In this document: in pieces, positions 17,430 to 26,628 of the stretch | How the letters are laid out: each line of letters opens with the position of its first letter | Numbering within the stretch: position 1 is the stretch's first letter | DNA from: Pseudomonas paraversuta | GTDB taxonomy: Bacteria; Pseudomonadota; Gammaproteobacteria; Pseudomonadales; Pseudomonadaceae | DNA length: 64,000 nucleotides | Direction: 5' to 3' | Assembly: GCF_904063065.1 (NCBI RefSeq) | Contig: NZ_CAJFCL010000007.1 | Span: forward strand, 62,001-126,000 | Made by a program: the position numbers and the translations under genes | Notes under the pieces: generated by a model | The model's database searches: none | What the model was told of the DNA's origin: nothing | What the model saw: the letters and a program-made list of their open reading frames with translations, nothing else

Positions 17430-17816
17430 TCACTGCCCCTGAAAGGTCTCAAGGTACGCCAGCAAATTGTCGATCTTCTCGGGGTCACTGATGCCCCAGA
17501 AAATCATCCGCGTACCGCTCACCACTTTCTTCGGGGCTTCGATGTACGCGGCCAGTTTGTCCCGCGTCCACACCACACCCGAGTTTTTCATCGCCTCGGA
17601 GTACTGGTAGTCCGCCGTGGTCCCGGCTGGCCGGCCGATTATGCCGTTGAGCTGCGGCCCGAACCCGCCCCGGGCGTTTTCGCCAATGCTGTGACAGCCG
17701 CCACAGGTTTTGCTGAACAGTCTGGCTCCCGCCTCGGCATCCCCGGCCGCCACAGCGGTGCCGGTGAATCCGGTTGCGAGGATCAGGGCCAGGCTCAGTA
17801 ATGCTGTTTGTTTCAT
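17430..17816 (-). CDS. Class I c-type cytochrome, periplasmic
   Basis: About 128 residues. A signal peptide (MKQTALLSLALILATGFTGTAVA) is followed by a mono-haem cytochrome c domain: the haem-binding CGGCH (about residue 40), the conserved GPQLNGIIGRPAG after it, and the methionine ligand in SGTRMIFWGI. The layout resembles cytochrome c2/c550-type soluble electron carriers. I chose the ATG at 17816; a GTG four codons upstream is also possible. No oxidase or dehydrogenase gene is adjacent, so its partner is unknown. Confidence 0.88.
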   Translation of the reverse strand: MKQTALLSLALILATGFTGTAVAAGDAEAGARLFSKTCGGCHSIGENARGGFGPQLNGIIGRPAGTTADYQYSEAMKNSGVVWTRDKLAAYIEAPKKVVSGTRMIFWGISDPEKIDNLLAYLETFQGQ

Positions 17817-17869
17817 GGGCGGTTCCACACTCCGGGGTCAGGGTCGGGCTCGCCGGCAATCTTACAGGC

Positions 17870-18487
17870 TCAACGCAAAACCTGCTCCGCCAGCAGTCCC
17901 AGCGCGATAAGGATCATCACCGTCCCGGACACCCGGCTGACCTTTTTCGCCGCCCCCGGCCGGGTCTGCAATACCGCCTGGGCGCTGAACCCCACCAGCA
18001 GATAAACCACTGCGCAACTCACCGCATGCAATGAACCCAGGGCGATGATTTGCGCCGGGATCGGCCACGTCGATAACGGGTCGGTGAATTGCGGCAACAG
18101 GGCCAGAAACAGCAGAAATACCTTGGGGTTCATGCCACTGACGCACGTGCCCTTCCAGGCCCAGCGAAACCATGAATCCGCCACCTGCATCTGCCCGGCC
18201 TCGGGGGTGGACGGCTGGCGAATCATGCTGATGCCCAGCCACAGCAAATACAGGGCCCCGCCGAGGGTGAGCAGCGACATGATCAACGGACTCCTGGCCA
18301 GTAACGCGCCGACCCCTGCAGCCACAACCAGGGTCGCCAGCAAGTGGCCCGAGAGCAGGCCCGCGACCGCAGGCGCAACCCGACGGCCGCGAATACCGGC
18401 TGAAATCGCGTAAGCCCAGTCGGCGCCGGGGGTGATGATGAACAGGAACGACACCGCCCAAAAGGCGGCCAGGATGCTGAGAGTCAC
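17870..18487 (-). CDS. LysE/RhtB family amino-acid exporter
   Basis: A 205-residue inner-membrane protein with six hydrophobic segments. The N-terminal signature FLFIITPGADWAYAISAGIRGRR and the second-segment GVGALLARSP...LYLLWLGISMIR are typical of LysE/RhtB exporters of amino acids or homoserine lactone-like compounds. I chose a GTG at 18487, giving the usual start (V)TLSILAAFWAV with AAGG upstream; an ATG 13 codons earlier is possible. The Lrp-type regulator is transcribed divergently, the normal arrangement for substrate-induced amino-acid export. Confidence 0.87.
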   Translation of the reverse strand: MTLSILAAFWAVSFLFIITPGADWAYAISAGIRGRRVAPAVAGLLSGHLLATLVVAAGVGALLARSPLIMSLLTLGGALYLLWLGISMIRQPSTPEAGQMQVADSWFRWAWKGTCVSGMNPKVFLLFLALLPQFTDPLSTWPIPAQIIALGSLHAVSCAVVYLLVGFSAQAVLQTRPGAAKKVSRVSGTVMILIALGLLAEQVLR

Positions 18488-18632
18488 GGAGTGTCTGCCT
18501 TCTACGAAGCCGGGGGGATTGTGCAATGCGCCGAATGAAGCGAATGCGCTCAGTAGAAGATTAGAGATTTGCTGATAGGATTATCTTTCGTTTATCCCAA
18601 TCATTAGTGACCAGATTAGAAGGTTCTTCCAG

Positions 18633-19085
18633 GTGGATCGAATTGATCGAAAGATTCTCGCGGAGCTGCATGGGGACGGCCGTCTTTCTCTCACCGAACT
18701 GGCGGACCGGGTCGGGCTGAGCCTCTCGCCCTGTCATCGGCGGGTGCGGGCTCTGGAAGAGTCGGGGGTGATTTTGGGCTATCGGGCCCTGCTGGCGCCG
18801 AAAGAACTGGGCCTGGGCTTTTCTGCGATTGTGTTTGTGACGTTGCGCGAAGTGACCCGCCAGGCCGTCGCCGACTTCGAGGCGGCCTTGCCGCAGATTC
18901 CACAGATTATCGAAGCGCAAAGACTGTTCGGCGACCCGGACTACCTGCTGCAAGTGATCGCCAAAGACCTGCAGGCCTTTCAGCAGCTGTACGACGAGCG
19001 CCTGACCTCGCTGCCCAACGTACAACGGCTGGTCTCGACCCTGGTGATGAAAAGCGTGATCCACGACAGGGTGCTGCCGCTGTAG
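18633..19085 (+). CDS. Lrp/AsnC family transcriptional regulator
   Basis: A 150-residue Lrp-type regulator with an N-terminal helix-turn-helix (DRIDRKILAELHGDGRLSLTELADRVGLSLSPCHRRVRALE) and a C-terminal RAM amino-acid-sensing domain (GFSAIVFVTL... to GDPDYLLQVIAKDLQAFQQLY). It starts with GTG at 18633, preceded by AGAAGG. Divergent from the LysE-type exporter, 145 bases apart, so it probably activates that gene when the exported amino acid accumulates. Confidence 0.9.
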   Translation: MDRIDRKILAELHGDGRLSLTELADRVGLSLSPCHRRVRALEESGVILGYRALLAPKELGLGFSAIVFVTLREVTRQAVADFEAALPQIPQIIEAQRLFGDPDYLLQVIAKDLQAFQQLYDERLTSLPNVQRLVSTLVMKSVIHDRVLPL

Positions 19086-19111
19086 CCGAAAACCGGTAGT
19101 CGCTGCCGCCA

Positions 19112-20029
19112 TTACCGGTCGAGGGGCATCAGCCCGGCCGCCAGGGCATCCAGCAAAGCGCTGACTTTGGGTAAAGCCTGGCGGCTTTTCGGCCACACCA
19201 GATTGATCGCCAGGCCGTCGCTGGCCAGATGCGGCAGCACCTGCACCAAAGACCCGTCGGCCAGCTGTTGCTTGATCAGCCAGGTCGGTAATTGCGCAAT
19301 GCCGCAACCCGCCAGCACCGTCATGACCTGCCCTTCGCCATCACCGACGATGTATTTGGCCGGCATCACCCGGCGCTCGGTCTCACCGGGCCGATTGCCG
19401 GAAAAACTCCAGGGGCTGACCGTGCCATCGGCCCGGCCATAGGCAACACACTGATGATGCTCCAGGTCGCGGTCCGTCACCGGCGTACCGTGAATCTTCA
19501 GGTAAGCCGGGGCGGCGCAGAACACATGCCGCTCACGTCCCAGGTAACGATGCCCCAGTGCACCGGGCCAGACATCCGAACCACCGACCCGAACGACGAT
19601 ATCAACCCCCTCTTCAACCGGGTCGATAAAGCGGTCCGAAAACGAAATGTGCGGCAGCAACAGCGCATGTTGCTGCACAAATTTCAGCACCACCGGCAAC
19701 GCCTGCAGACGCCCGAACGCTGCCGGCAGGTCAATTCGCAGTCGGCCCCGCGGCTCGGTATTTTCCGCCTGCATGGACAACTCGGCCTCTTCCAGTTCGG
19801 CCAGCACCCCGGTACAGGTCCGATAGAACGCGGCCCCGGCATCGGTCAACGACAAACGCCGGGTGGTGCGATTGAACAGGCGCACCTCCAGCCGGCTCTC
19901 CAGTCGGGCGATGCCTTTGCTGATGGCCGAAGGGCTCAGGTTCAGGCGCTCGGCAGCAGCTTTGAAGCTGCCGGCTTCGGTCACGCAGACAAACACATCG
20001 ATGCCCTTCAGGCGCTCGGAAGTAAACAT
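19112..20029 (-). CDS. LysR family transcriptional regulator
   Basis: A 305-residue LysR protein. The DNA-binding domain begins MFTSERLKGIDVFVCVTEAGSFKAAAERLNLSPSAISKGIARLESRLEVRLFNRTTRRLSLT, typical of the CrgA/AaeR-like subgroup. I chose the ATG at 20029 because GAGG lies five bases upstream; an ATG ten codons earlier has no ribosome site. It is divergent from the NmrA-like gene at 20146, which it probably controls. Confidence 0.9.
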   Translation of the reverse strand: MFTSERLKGIDVFVCVTEAGSFKAAAERLNLSPSAISKGIARLESRLEVRLFNRTTRRLSLTDAGAAFYRTCTGVLAELEEAELSMQAENTEPRGRLRIDLPAAFGRLQALPVVLKFVQQHALLLPHISFSDRFIDPVEEGVDIVVRVGGSDVWPGALGHRYLGRERHVFCAAPAYLKIHGTPVTDRDLEHHQCVAYGRADGTVSPWSFSGNRPGETERRVMPAKYIVGDGEGQVMTVLAGCGIAQLPTWLIKQQLADGSLVQVLPHLASDGLAINLVWPKSRQALPKVSALLDALAAGLMPLDR

Positions 20030-20145
20030 ACCCGCCTCGTATTCGTGAACTGAATTCATGTCATTCGGTAAAAGGTATCGTAAATACGACCGTTTTTCCC
20101 CAGTAAACTGGAGCCCATGCCACTCCTCAACCTACAGGCGCTCCC

Positions 20146-21033
20146 ATGACCCCGCAAAAACCAACGGTGCTGATCACCGGTGCCACCGGCCAGATCGGCG
20201 GCGACACCCTGCGCAACCTTCTGGCCGACGACAGCATCACCCTGGTGGCCGCCGTCCGTTCACCGGCCAAGGCCAAACCCTTCGAGGCCCAAGGCATTCG
20301 CACGGTGATTATGGATTTCGACAAGGAACACACCCTGGCCCCTGCCCTGCAAGGTATCGATCGCGCGTTCCTGGTGACGGGCTACACCGTGGACATGCTG
20401 CGCCAGAGCAAAGCCTTCGTGGACCAGGCGAAAAAAGCCGGCGTGCAACACATCGTTCACCTGGGTGCCTGCGGACGGGACGACACCACCATCGGACACT
20501 GGGCCTGGCACCAGTTCGTGGAGCGCTACATCGAGTGGTCAGGCTTTTCGTTCACCCACCTGCGCCCCGAATGCTTCATGCAGAACCTGCTCAGCTACGA
20601 CGGCACCCAGGCAGTGAAAGCGGGGGTTATCGAGCAATACACCGGCGATGCACGCTTCAGCTGGGTGGATGGCGAAGACGTCGCCCGCGTCGCCGCACAA
20701 ACCTTGCTGCACCCGCACAAACATGCCGGCAAGACCTACCGCCTGGGCTACGACGTGCAGTCCTACGGCGACATCGCCGCCATCATGACCCGAGTCCTGG
20801 GCCAGCCGTTCCGTTACGACGCGAATTCACCTGACGTATTCCTGGAAAACATGCGCGCGGCCGGAGCCGAAATGGCCTACATGACCTGTGTGCACGACAA
20901 CTTCACGCGCATGGCGGCCCGGCAGATTCCCGGGGTTGAAGAGACCTTCGACAACTTCCCCGCCATCACCGGCCGCCAGCCCGTGACCTGGGAAGATTTC
21001 GTGCAAAAGCACCGCAGCGCTTTTGCCTATTGA
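20146..21033 (+). CDS. NmrA-like NAD(P)-binding protein (atypical SDR)
   Basis: A 295-residue atypical short-chain-dehydrogenase fold protein. The nucleotide-binding motif VLITGATGQIGG is at residues 8-19, followed by AAVRSPAKAKPFEAQG and HIVHLGACGRDD. The usual catalytic Tyr-x-x-x-Lys is not evident, as in NmrA/HSCARG-type redox sensors and isoflavone-reductase-like enzymes. It lies alone between a divergent LysR regulator and a large repeat array. Substrate unknown; quinone or NADPH-sensing roles are possible. Confidence 0.82.
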   Translation: MTPQKPTVLITGATGQIGGDTLRNLLADDSITLVAAVRSPAKAKPFEAQGIRTVIMDFDKEHTLAPALQGIDRAFLVTGYTVDMLRQSKAFVDQAKKAGVQHIVHLGACGRDDTTIGHWAWHQFVERYIEWSGFSFTHLRPECFMQNLLSYDGTQAVKAGVIEQYTGDARFSWVDGEDVARVAAQTLLHPHKHAGKTYRLGYDVQSYGDIAAIMTRVLGQPFRYDANSPDVFLENMRAAGAEMAYMTCVHDNFTRMAARQIPGVEETFDNFPAITGRQPVTWEDFVQKHRSAFAY

Positions 21034-21050
21034 GCACCTCGCCCCCCTGA

Positions 21051-21816
21051 GAGCTCGCTGGCAAGCCAGCTCCTACAGATAAGCCTCGCAATCTGCCCAC
21101 TCTTCCTGTGGGAGCGGGCTTGCCCGCGATGGCAGCGCTGCTGGTTTCAAGGCAGAGCTCGCTGGCAAGCCAGCTCCTACAGAAAGGCATCGCAATCTGC
21201 CCCCTCCTCCTGTGGGAGCGGGCTTGCCCGCGATGACGACGCTGCTGACTTCAAGGCAGAGCTCGCTGGCAAGCCAGCTCCTACAGAAAAGCAGCATCGC
21301 AATCTGCCCGCTCCCACTGTGGGAGCGGGCTTGCCCGCGATGGCAGCGCCACTGGTTTCAAGGCAGAGCTCGCTGGCAAGCCAGCTCCTACAGAAAAGCA
21401 GCATCGCAATCTGCCCCCTCCTTCTGTGGGAGCGGGCTTGCCCGCGATGGCGGCGCCGCTGTCTTCAAGGCAAAGCTCGCTGGCAAGCCAGCTCCTACAG
21501 AAAAGCAGCATCGCAATCTGCCCCCTCCCCCTGTGGGAGCGGGCTTGCCCGCGATGGTAGCGCCGCAGGTTTCAAGGCAAAGCTCGCTGGCAAGCCAGCT
21601 CCTACAGAAAGGCATCGTAATCTGCCCATCCCCCTGTGGGAGCGGGCTTGCCCGCGATGGCAGCGCCGCTGACTTCAAGCCAGCTCCTACAGAAAAGCGG
21701 CATCGCAATCTGCCCCTCCCCCCTGTGGGAGCGGGCTTGCCCGCGATGGCAGCGCCGCTGTCTTCAAGGCCGAGCTCGCTGGCAAGCCAGCTCCTACAGA
21801 TAAGCATCGCAGCCTG
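21051..21816. repeat. Tandem REP array, about seven ~105-bp units
   Basis: Seven copies of a palindromic core (GGGAGCGGGCTTGCCCGC, near 21109, 21213, 21320, 21427, 21534, 21637 and 21726) alternate with copies of a second, inverted palindrome (CTCGCTGGCAAGCCAGCTCC), giving a period of 103-107 bases. The next-to-last unit is shortened to about 89 bases by loss of the first part of the second palindrome. These are Pseudomonas REP/REPIN sequences, here head-to-tail rather than as single doublets. The array ends about 50 bases before the fecI promoter. Long open frames on both strands are repeat artefacts. Confidence 0.92.
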
Positions 21817-21863
21817 AATCACCCCCTCAACCCATTTCTGGATTGCCTGACAGAAGTCTGCGA

Positions 21864-21910
21864 TTGCAGTGGCCATCATGTGGCCGCTAATATTGAGAAC
21901 TATTCGCACT
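21864..21910 (+). promoter_or_regulatory. fecI-type promoter with Fur box
   Basis: A -35-like TTGCAG (21864-21869), 18-base spacer and -10-like TAATAT (21888-21893). Overlapping the -10, ATTGAGAACTATTCGCACT (21892-21910) matches the AATGAGAAT-A-TTCTCATT form of Fur box at about 15 of 19 positions. Iron-loaded Fur would therefore block the sigma gene. Because transcription should begin near 21900, it also decides for the downstream GTG at 21931 as start of the sigma factor. Confidence 0.6.
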
Positions 21911-21930
21911 CACATCTGGAAACCCGACCG

Positions 21931-22437
21931 GTGCACCCTCTCGCGACCCAAAAACTGGGCTTCTTTTTCAGCAGCCACCATCGCTGGCTGCTGCAACATA
22001 TTCAGCGCCGCCTGCGTAATCACGCCGACGCAGAGGACACCGCCGCCGATACCTTTTGCCAGATGCTGGCGGCGCGGGTAGATCCGGACAGCATTGAGCA
22101 GCCCCGGGCCTACCTGTCCACCATTGCCCGGCGCCTGATTTTCGACCGCCACCGTCGGCGCAAACTGGAAACCGCCTATCTCGATCGCCTGGCCTTGCTG
22201 CCCGAGGCCGTGGCGCCGTCCCCCGAAGAACAGTTGCAGTTGATCGAAGCTCTGGTTGCCATCGACAGGGCGATCGACGGCTTGCCGATGATCGTCAAAG
22301 CCACCTTTCTTTACAGCCAGCTGGACGGCCTGAGTTACGTGGCAATTGCGCAAAAACTGGGGCTGTCCGAACGCACGGTCAGCCGCTACATGAAACAGGC
22401 ATTGCGCCAGTGTTACCTGAGCGAGGCCGGCCTGTGA
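21931..22437 (+). CDS. ECF sigma factor, FecI-like (iron starvation)
   Basis: A 168-residue extracytoplasmic-function sigma factor. Region 2 covers LGFFFSSHHRWLLQHIQRRLRNHADAEDTAADTFCQML and RAYLSTIARRLIFDRHRRRK; region 4 covers LPMIVKATFLYSQLDGLSYVAIAQKLGLSERTVSRYMKQAL. GTG at 21931 is chosen because the Fur-box promoter lies just upstream; a GTG at 21880 would overlap it. FecI-type factors are released by a FecR partner when a ferric-siderophore binds the matching TonB receptor, and then transcribe the receptor gene. The fecR-like gene overlaps by four bases. Confidence 0.9.
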   Translation: MHPLATQKLGFFFSSHHRWLLQHIQRRLRNHADAEDTAADTFCQMLAARVDPDSIEQPRAYLSTIARRLIFDRHRRRKLETAYLDRLALLPEAVAPSPEEQLQLIEALVAIDRAIDGLPMIVKATFLYSQLDGLSYVAIAQKLGLSERTVSRYMKQALRQCYLSEAGL

Positions 22438-23402
22438 GCAAGCAGCGGCTGGACCCGGTGAGCGAACAGACCATCGACTGGATGGTGCAACTGCGCGCCG
22501 GCACTCCCGACGCAATGCTGCAAGAGCGCTTCAACGCCTGGCTGGCCAAAGACCCCGCACATGCTCAGGCCTGGGACAAATTGCAGCAGCGCCTCAGCGG
22601 CTCCTTCAGCCCTCTGCGTTCACTGGATGATCGGCTGCCCGGACAAGCCGGTGAAGCCCGTCAGTTGCTCTTGCAACCCCACACAACCCGGCGCGACACG
22701 CTGCGCGCTATTGCCGGTCTGGGCCTGCTCGGTGGCGGTTTGTGGCTAGGCGCGCGCAGCCCGATGGGTAATTCGCTGCTGGCCGATCTGTCCACCGGCC
22801 GTGGTCAGCGCCAGGACTTCAACCTGGCTGACGGCAGCCGCCTGCGCCTGAACGCCAACAGTGCCGTGGACCTGAGGTTCGATAACCGGCAACGGCTGCT
22901 GATTCTGCGTCACGGCGAGCTGGTGATTGAGGTGGCCGCGGATGCGGGCCGGCCCTTTTGCGTACGCACCGCAGAAGGTGAAATCCGCGCTTCGGCAAGT
23001 CGCTTCCTGGTGGCTCAGGAGCCTGCAGCAAGCCGGGTGGTGGTGCTGCAACACTCCGTGCAGGCACAGCTGTTCAACGGCATGTCCCTGAATCTGGACG
23101 AAGGTCAGTCGGCCCTGCTGTATGCCAGGCAAATCGTCCCTGTGGAGGGTGACCAGCGCCGTCGCGCTGACTGGCTTAACGGCAAACTGAACGTGCTGGA
23201 CGATCCTCTGGAGCAAGTGGTCGCGGCCCTGCGCCCTTACACCCGTGGTTTGGTGCGGGTTGCTCCCCAGGTTCGCGGCCTGCGGGTGCAGGGTGTGTAC
23301 CCGCTCAACGATCCCGACCGGGCCTTCACCGCACTGGCTGAAACCCTGCCAATTCGTGTGGATCGTTACAGTCCATGGCTGACTCTGATCGGGGCGGTAT
23401 AA
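22434..23402 (+). CDS. FecR-family anti-sigma factor / signal transducer
   Basis: A 322-residue FecR-type regulator: cytoplasmic N-terminal anti-sigma part (QTIDWMVQLRAGTPDAMLQERFNAWLAKDPAHAQAWD), one membrane segment around residues 86-105 (AIAGLGLLGGGLWLGARS), and a periplasmic FecR domain (QDFNLADGSRLRLNANSAVDLRF) with a C-terminal STN-like end. GTG at 22434 overlaps the sigma factor's stop (GTGA), so the two proteins are made together. It passes the ligand signal from the receptor's STN domain to the sigma factor. Confidence 0.92.
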   Translation: MSKQRLDPVSEQTIDWMVQLRAGTPDAMLQERFNAWLAKDPAHAQAWDKLQQRLSGSFSPLRSLDDRLPGQAGEARQLLLQPHTTRRDTLRAIAGLGLLGGGLWLGARSPMGNSLLADLSTGRGQRQDFNLADGSRLRLNANSAVDLRFDNRQRLLILRHGELVIEVAADAGRPFCVRTAEGEIRASASRFLVAQEPAASRVVVLQHSVQAQLFNGMSLNLDEGQSALLYARQIVPVEGDQRRRADWLNGKLNVLDDPLEQVVAALRPYTRGLVRVAPQVRGLRVQGVYPLNDPDRAFTALAETLPIRVDRYSPWLTLIGAV

Positions 23403-23409
23403 CGGCCGT

Positions 23410-23437
23410 GGAAAGTTTTTTTTGATAATTGTTCGCA
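23410..23437 (+). promoter_or_regulatory. Candidate FecI-type ECF promoter of the receptor gene
   Basis: GGAAA (23410-23414), a 17-base T-rich spacer and TTCGCA (23432-23437), in the 102-base gap between fecR and the receptor gene. The GGAAA...-17-...TC layout resembles promoters used by FecI-type sigma factors in Pseudomonas. A weaker Fur-like stretch (GATAATTGTTCGCATC) overlaps the same place. Confidence 0.4.
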
Positions 23438-23504
23438 TCGGTGTCCGGTTTTGTTTTCTCGGCGCACCTATCTCCTGAGACTTTCACACGATCAGGAGAA
23501 TGCC

Positions 23505-25931
23505 GTGCTCAACCCGTGGCCCCACACCCTTTGCCTCGCCGTTGCTCTGGCAACCATGGCCAGTCCTGCCCTGGCGCAAGACCTGAGCTTCAATCTGCCG
23601 GCCGGCAACCTGGCCAGTACCCTTAACACCATCGCCAGTCAGAGCGGCCAGATCGTGTCGCTGGAACCCGCGCTGGTGCAGGGCAAACAGGCGCCGGCGG
23701 TGATCGGCCACATGTCGCCCGAACAGGCCATGGAGGCCGCCCTGCGGGGCAGCGGTTTGCAATTGCGTATCACCGGGCAAGGCAACTTCAGTGTCGAACC
23801 GGCACCGCAAACCGGCGAAGCATTGCAACTGGGGGTCACCAGCATCACCGAGCGCAGCACCGACGCCACCACCGAAGGCTCTGGCTCCTACACCGCACAG
23901 GCGGTGACCATCGGCAAGGGTTCACACAGCCTTAAAGAGACCCCGCAATCGGTTACCGTCATTACCCGCAAAATGCTCGATGACCAGAACCTGAACACCA
24001 TTGAACAGGTCATGGAAAAGACTCCGGGCATTACCGTTTATGACTCGCCCATGGGTGGCAAGTACTTCTACTCCCGGGGCTTTCGCATGACCGGCCAGTA
24101 CCAGTACGACGGCGTGCCGCTGGACATCGGCAGCAGCTACGTCCAGGCCGACAGCTTCAACAGCGACATGGCGATCTACGACCGGGTCGAGGTACTGCGC
24201 GGTGCCGCAGGCATGATGAAAGGCGCGGGCGGCACGGCCGGGGCGGTGAACTTCATCCGCAAACGCGGCGAATCCACCCCTCACACCCAGCTGTCACTGT
24301 CTGCAGGCACCTGGGACAACTATCGGGGCCAGGTTGATACCGGCGGCCCCTTGAATGATTCCGGCACCCTGCGCGGCCGGGCGGTACTCACCCAACAGAC
24401 CCGGCAGTATTTCTATGACATCGGCGCACGCAAAGACCAGATCTACTATGGCGCCCTGGATTTTGACCTGAGCCCCGATACCACCCTCGGTGTGGGCCTG
24501 GCTTATGAAGATGTGGACGCCACCCCCTGCTGGGGCGGGCTGCCGCGCTACGCCGATGGCAGCGACCTGAAACTCAAACGTTCAACCTGCCTGAACACCG
24601 CCTGGAACAACCAGCGCAGCAAGCGCACCACCTGGTTCGGCGACCTCAAGCAGCAACTCAATGACGACTGGTCACTGAAGGTCGCGGGGGTCTATTCAAA
24701 AAACACCCAGGACATGGAATACGCGTTCCCCAGCGGTTCGGTACCGGTCGGCGCTACCAGCACCAAAACCCTGATGCTGGGCAGCATCTATGACTATGAC
24801 CAGACCGACTATGGCTTCGACGCTTACCTGAACGGCAAATTCGACGCACTTGGCCTGGAGCAGGAGTTGACCATCGGCGCCAACGCCAGCCGTTCGCACA
24901 AGGATGATTTTTACGCCGTGGCCGTCCTGCCCCAGCGCCAGAATGTACTCAACCCCGATCATCACCTGCCCAAACCTGATGACAGCTACTACCTGAGTAA
25001 TGCCTCACGTGGCGGGCCGATGGACATGAGGATCAAACAATACGGTCTTTACTCCACGGCCCGCCTGAAGCTGGCCGAGCCGCTGACCTTCGTGCTGGGT
25101 AGCCGCGTGAGCTGGTACAAGTCCGACAGCGATAGCGAGTCCTGGTACCAGGGCGAAAGCACGCCAGTCAGTTCCAGAGCGACCGAAACCGGCCAGGTCA
25201 CCCCGTTCGCGGCCGTACTGTTCGACCTCAACGACAACCTGACCACCTATGCCAGCTACACGGACATCTTCACCCCGCAGGGCGGCTACAAAACCCTCAA
25301 CGGCGAAACCCTCAAGCCATTGATCGGCACCAGCTATGAAGTGGGGATCAAGGGCGAATGGTTCGACGGGCGCCTGAACAGTTCCTTCAACCTGTTCCGC
25401 ACCATTCAGAAAGACGCGGCCCAGGACAATCCGCTGTGCCCGGACAGTACTTGCTCACAGAACTCCGGCAAGGTGCAGGCTCAAGGTTTCGAAGCTGAAG
25501 TCAGTGGCGAAGTCATTGAGCGCCTGCAAGTGCTGGCCGGCTACACCTACACCCAGACCAAGGTTCTGGAAGATGCCAATGACGACCAGGATGGTCTGGC
25601 CTACAACACCTATGTGCCGCGCCACCTGCTGCGCGTGTGGGCCGACTATGCCCTGGACGGTTCACTGGACCGCATCACTGTCGGCGCCGGAGTCAATGCC
25701 CAGAGCAGCAACTACCGGGTCTCGCCCATCAGCGGCATCGACATCAGCCAGGCCGGTTATGCGATCTGGAACAGCCGCATCGGCTACCGCATCGATGACA
25801 CCTGGTCCGTGGCACTTAACGGCAACAACCTGTTCGACAAGCGCTACTACGCCACCGTCGGCACCGAAGGCTTCGGCAACTTCTACGGCGAGCCGCGCAA
25901 CTTCGTGATGTCGCTCAAGGCAGATTTCTGA
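23505..25931 (+). CDS. TonB-dependent ferric-siderophore receptor with STN signalling domain
   Basis: An 808-residue outer-membrane receptor. The GTG start at 23505 follows a good ribosome site (AGGAG) and gives a signal peptide ending SPALAQ. Next is an STN domain (LSFNLPAGNLASTLNTIASQ..., about residues 27-80) that contacts FecR, a TonB-box-like region, the plug (GSHSLKETPQSVTVITRKML ... EQVMEKTPGITVYD) and a 22-strand barrel ending NFVMSLKADF, with the terminal aromatic needed for assembly. The FecI and FecR genes upstream make it a transcription-signalling receptor. It is of the FpvA/FoxA siderophore type; the actual siderophore cannot be read. Confidence 0.93.
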   Translation: MLNPWPHTLCLAVALATMASPALAQDLSFNLPAGNLASTLNTIASQSGQIVSLEPALVQGKQAPAVIGHMSPEQAMEAALRGSGLQLRITGQGNFSVEPAPQTGEALQLGVTSITERSTDATTEGSGSYTAQAVTIGKGSHSLKETPQSVTVITRKMLDDQNLNTIEQVMEKTPGITVYDSPMGGKYFYSRGFRMTGQYQYDGVPLDIGSSYVQADSFNSDMAIYDRVEVLRGAAGMMKGAGGTAGAVNFIRKRGESTPHTQLSLSAGTWDNYRGQVDTGGPLNDSGTLRGRAVLTQQTRQYFYDIGARKDQIYYGALDFDLSPDTTLGVGLAYEDVDATPCWGGLPRYADGSDLKLKRSTCLNTAWNNQRSKRTTWFGDLKQQLNDDWSLKVAGVYSKNTQDMEYAFPSGSVPVGATSTKTLMLGSIYDYDQTDYGFDAYLNGKFDALGLEQELTIGANASRSHKDDFYAVAVLPQRQNVLNPDHHLPKPDDSYYLSNASRGGPMDMRIKQYGLYSTARLKLAEPLTFVLGSRVSWYKSDSDSESWYQGESTPVSSRATETGQVTPFAAVLFDLNDNLTTYASYTDIFTPQGGYKTLNGETLKPLIGTSYEVGIKGEWFDGRLNSSFNLFRTIQKDAAQDNPLCPDSTCSQNSGKVQAQGFEAEVSGEVIERLQVLAGYTYTQTKVLEDANDDQDGLAYNTYVPRHLLRVWADYALDGSLDRITVGAGVNAQSSNYRVSPISGIDISQAGYAIWNSRIGYRIDDTWSVALNGNNLFDKRYYATVGTEGFGNFYGEPRNFVMSLKADF

Positions 25932-25959
25932 GTGCAGATCCCAGACCTCGCAGCCTGAA

Positions 25960-26396
25960 TTACTGGCAAACCAGCTCCTACAGAAAGGCATCGCAACCCG
26001 CCCCTCCCCCTGTGGGAGCGGGCTTGCCCGCGATGGCAGCGACGCTGGTTTCAAGGCAGAGCTCGCTGGCAAGCCAGCTCCTACAGAAAAGCAGCATCGC
26101 AATCTGCCCCCTCCCACTGTGGGAGCGGGCTTGCCCGCGATGGCAGCGACGCTGGTTTCAAGGCAGAGCTCGCTGGCAAGCCAGCTCCTACAGAAAAGCA
26201 GCATCGCAATCTGCCCCCTCCTTCTGTGGGAGCGGGCTTGCCCGCGATGGCAGCGCTGCTGACTTCAAGGCAGAGCTCGCTGGCAAGCCAGCTCCTACAG
26301 AAAGGCATCGCAATCTGCCCATCCCCCTGTGGGAGCGGGCTTGCCCGCGATGGCAGCGCCGCGGTCTTCAAGCCAGCTCCTTCAGATAAGCATCGA
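25960..26396. repeat. Second tandem REP array, about four ~105-bp units
   Basis: Four copies of the same core (GGGAGCGGGCTTGCCCGC, near 26012, 26120, 26226 and 26329) alternate with the inverted palindrome seen in the array at 21.05-21.8 kb, and the linkers (GCATCGCAATCTGCCC, GCTGGTTTCAAGGCAGAG) are the same. Both arrays end in a truncated-type unit followed by CAGATAAGCATCG. They therefore share an origin and bracket the fecI-fecR-receptor genes. Confidence 0.92.
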
Positions 26397-26628
26397 TATC
26401 TACGTGCTACTTTTCGCAGCACTTGCACCAGGGGCTGCCCGCTTGCGGGGCATTCGCGGCCCGCCGCAGCGCTGGGTTTCAATTCAAAACCGGTTCTCTT
26501 TTACATATTGGCGACGAACCCTTAACGCTGGGCGTCAATTGTTCAAGAAGTCGATAAAAGGGCGCACATCATGCAAATGGTCTAGACGTATTGCCTCAAT
26601 CCAAAAAGAAAAACTCAAGGAAGACGTT

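Noticed and set aside
21051..21909. Several overlapping frames encoding repeated CRSWLASELCLE-type peptides
   Set aside because: They are translations of the REP array on both strands; the same peptides arise from the array at 26 kb. No ribosome sites.
21051..26396. Tandem arrays considered as CRISPR
   Set aside because: The segments between palindromes are themselves repeated, not unique spacers, and there are no cas genes; these are REP arrays.
26329..26628. 100-codon upstream extension of the aminopeptidase autotransporter
   Set aside because: It would start in the REP array and put the signal peptide inside the protein; the GTG at 26629 has a ribosome site and a proper signal peptide.
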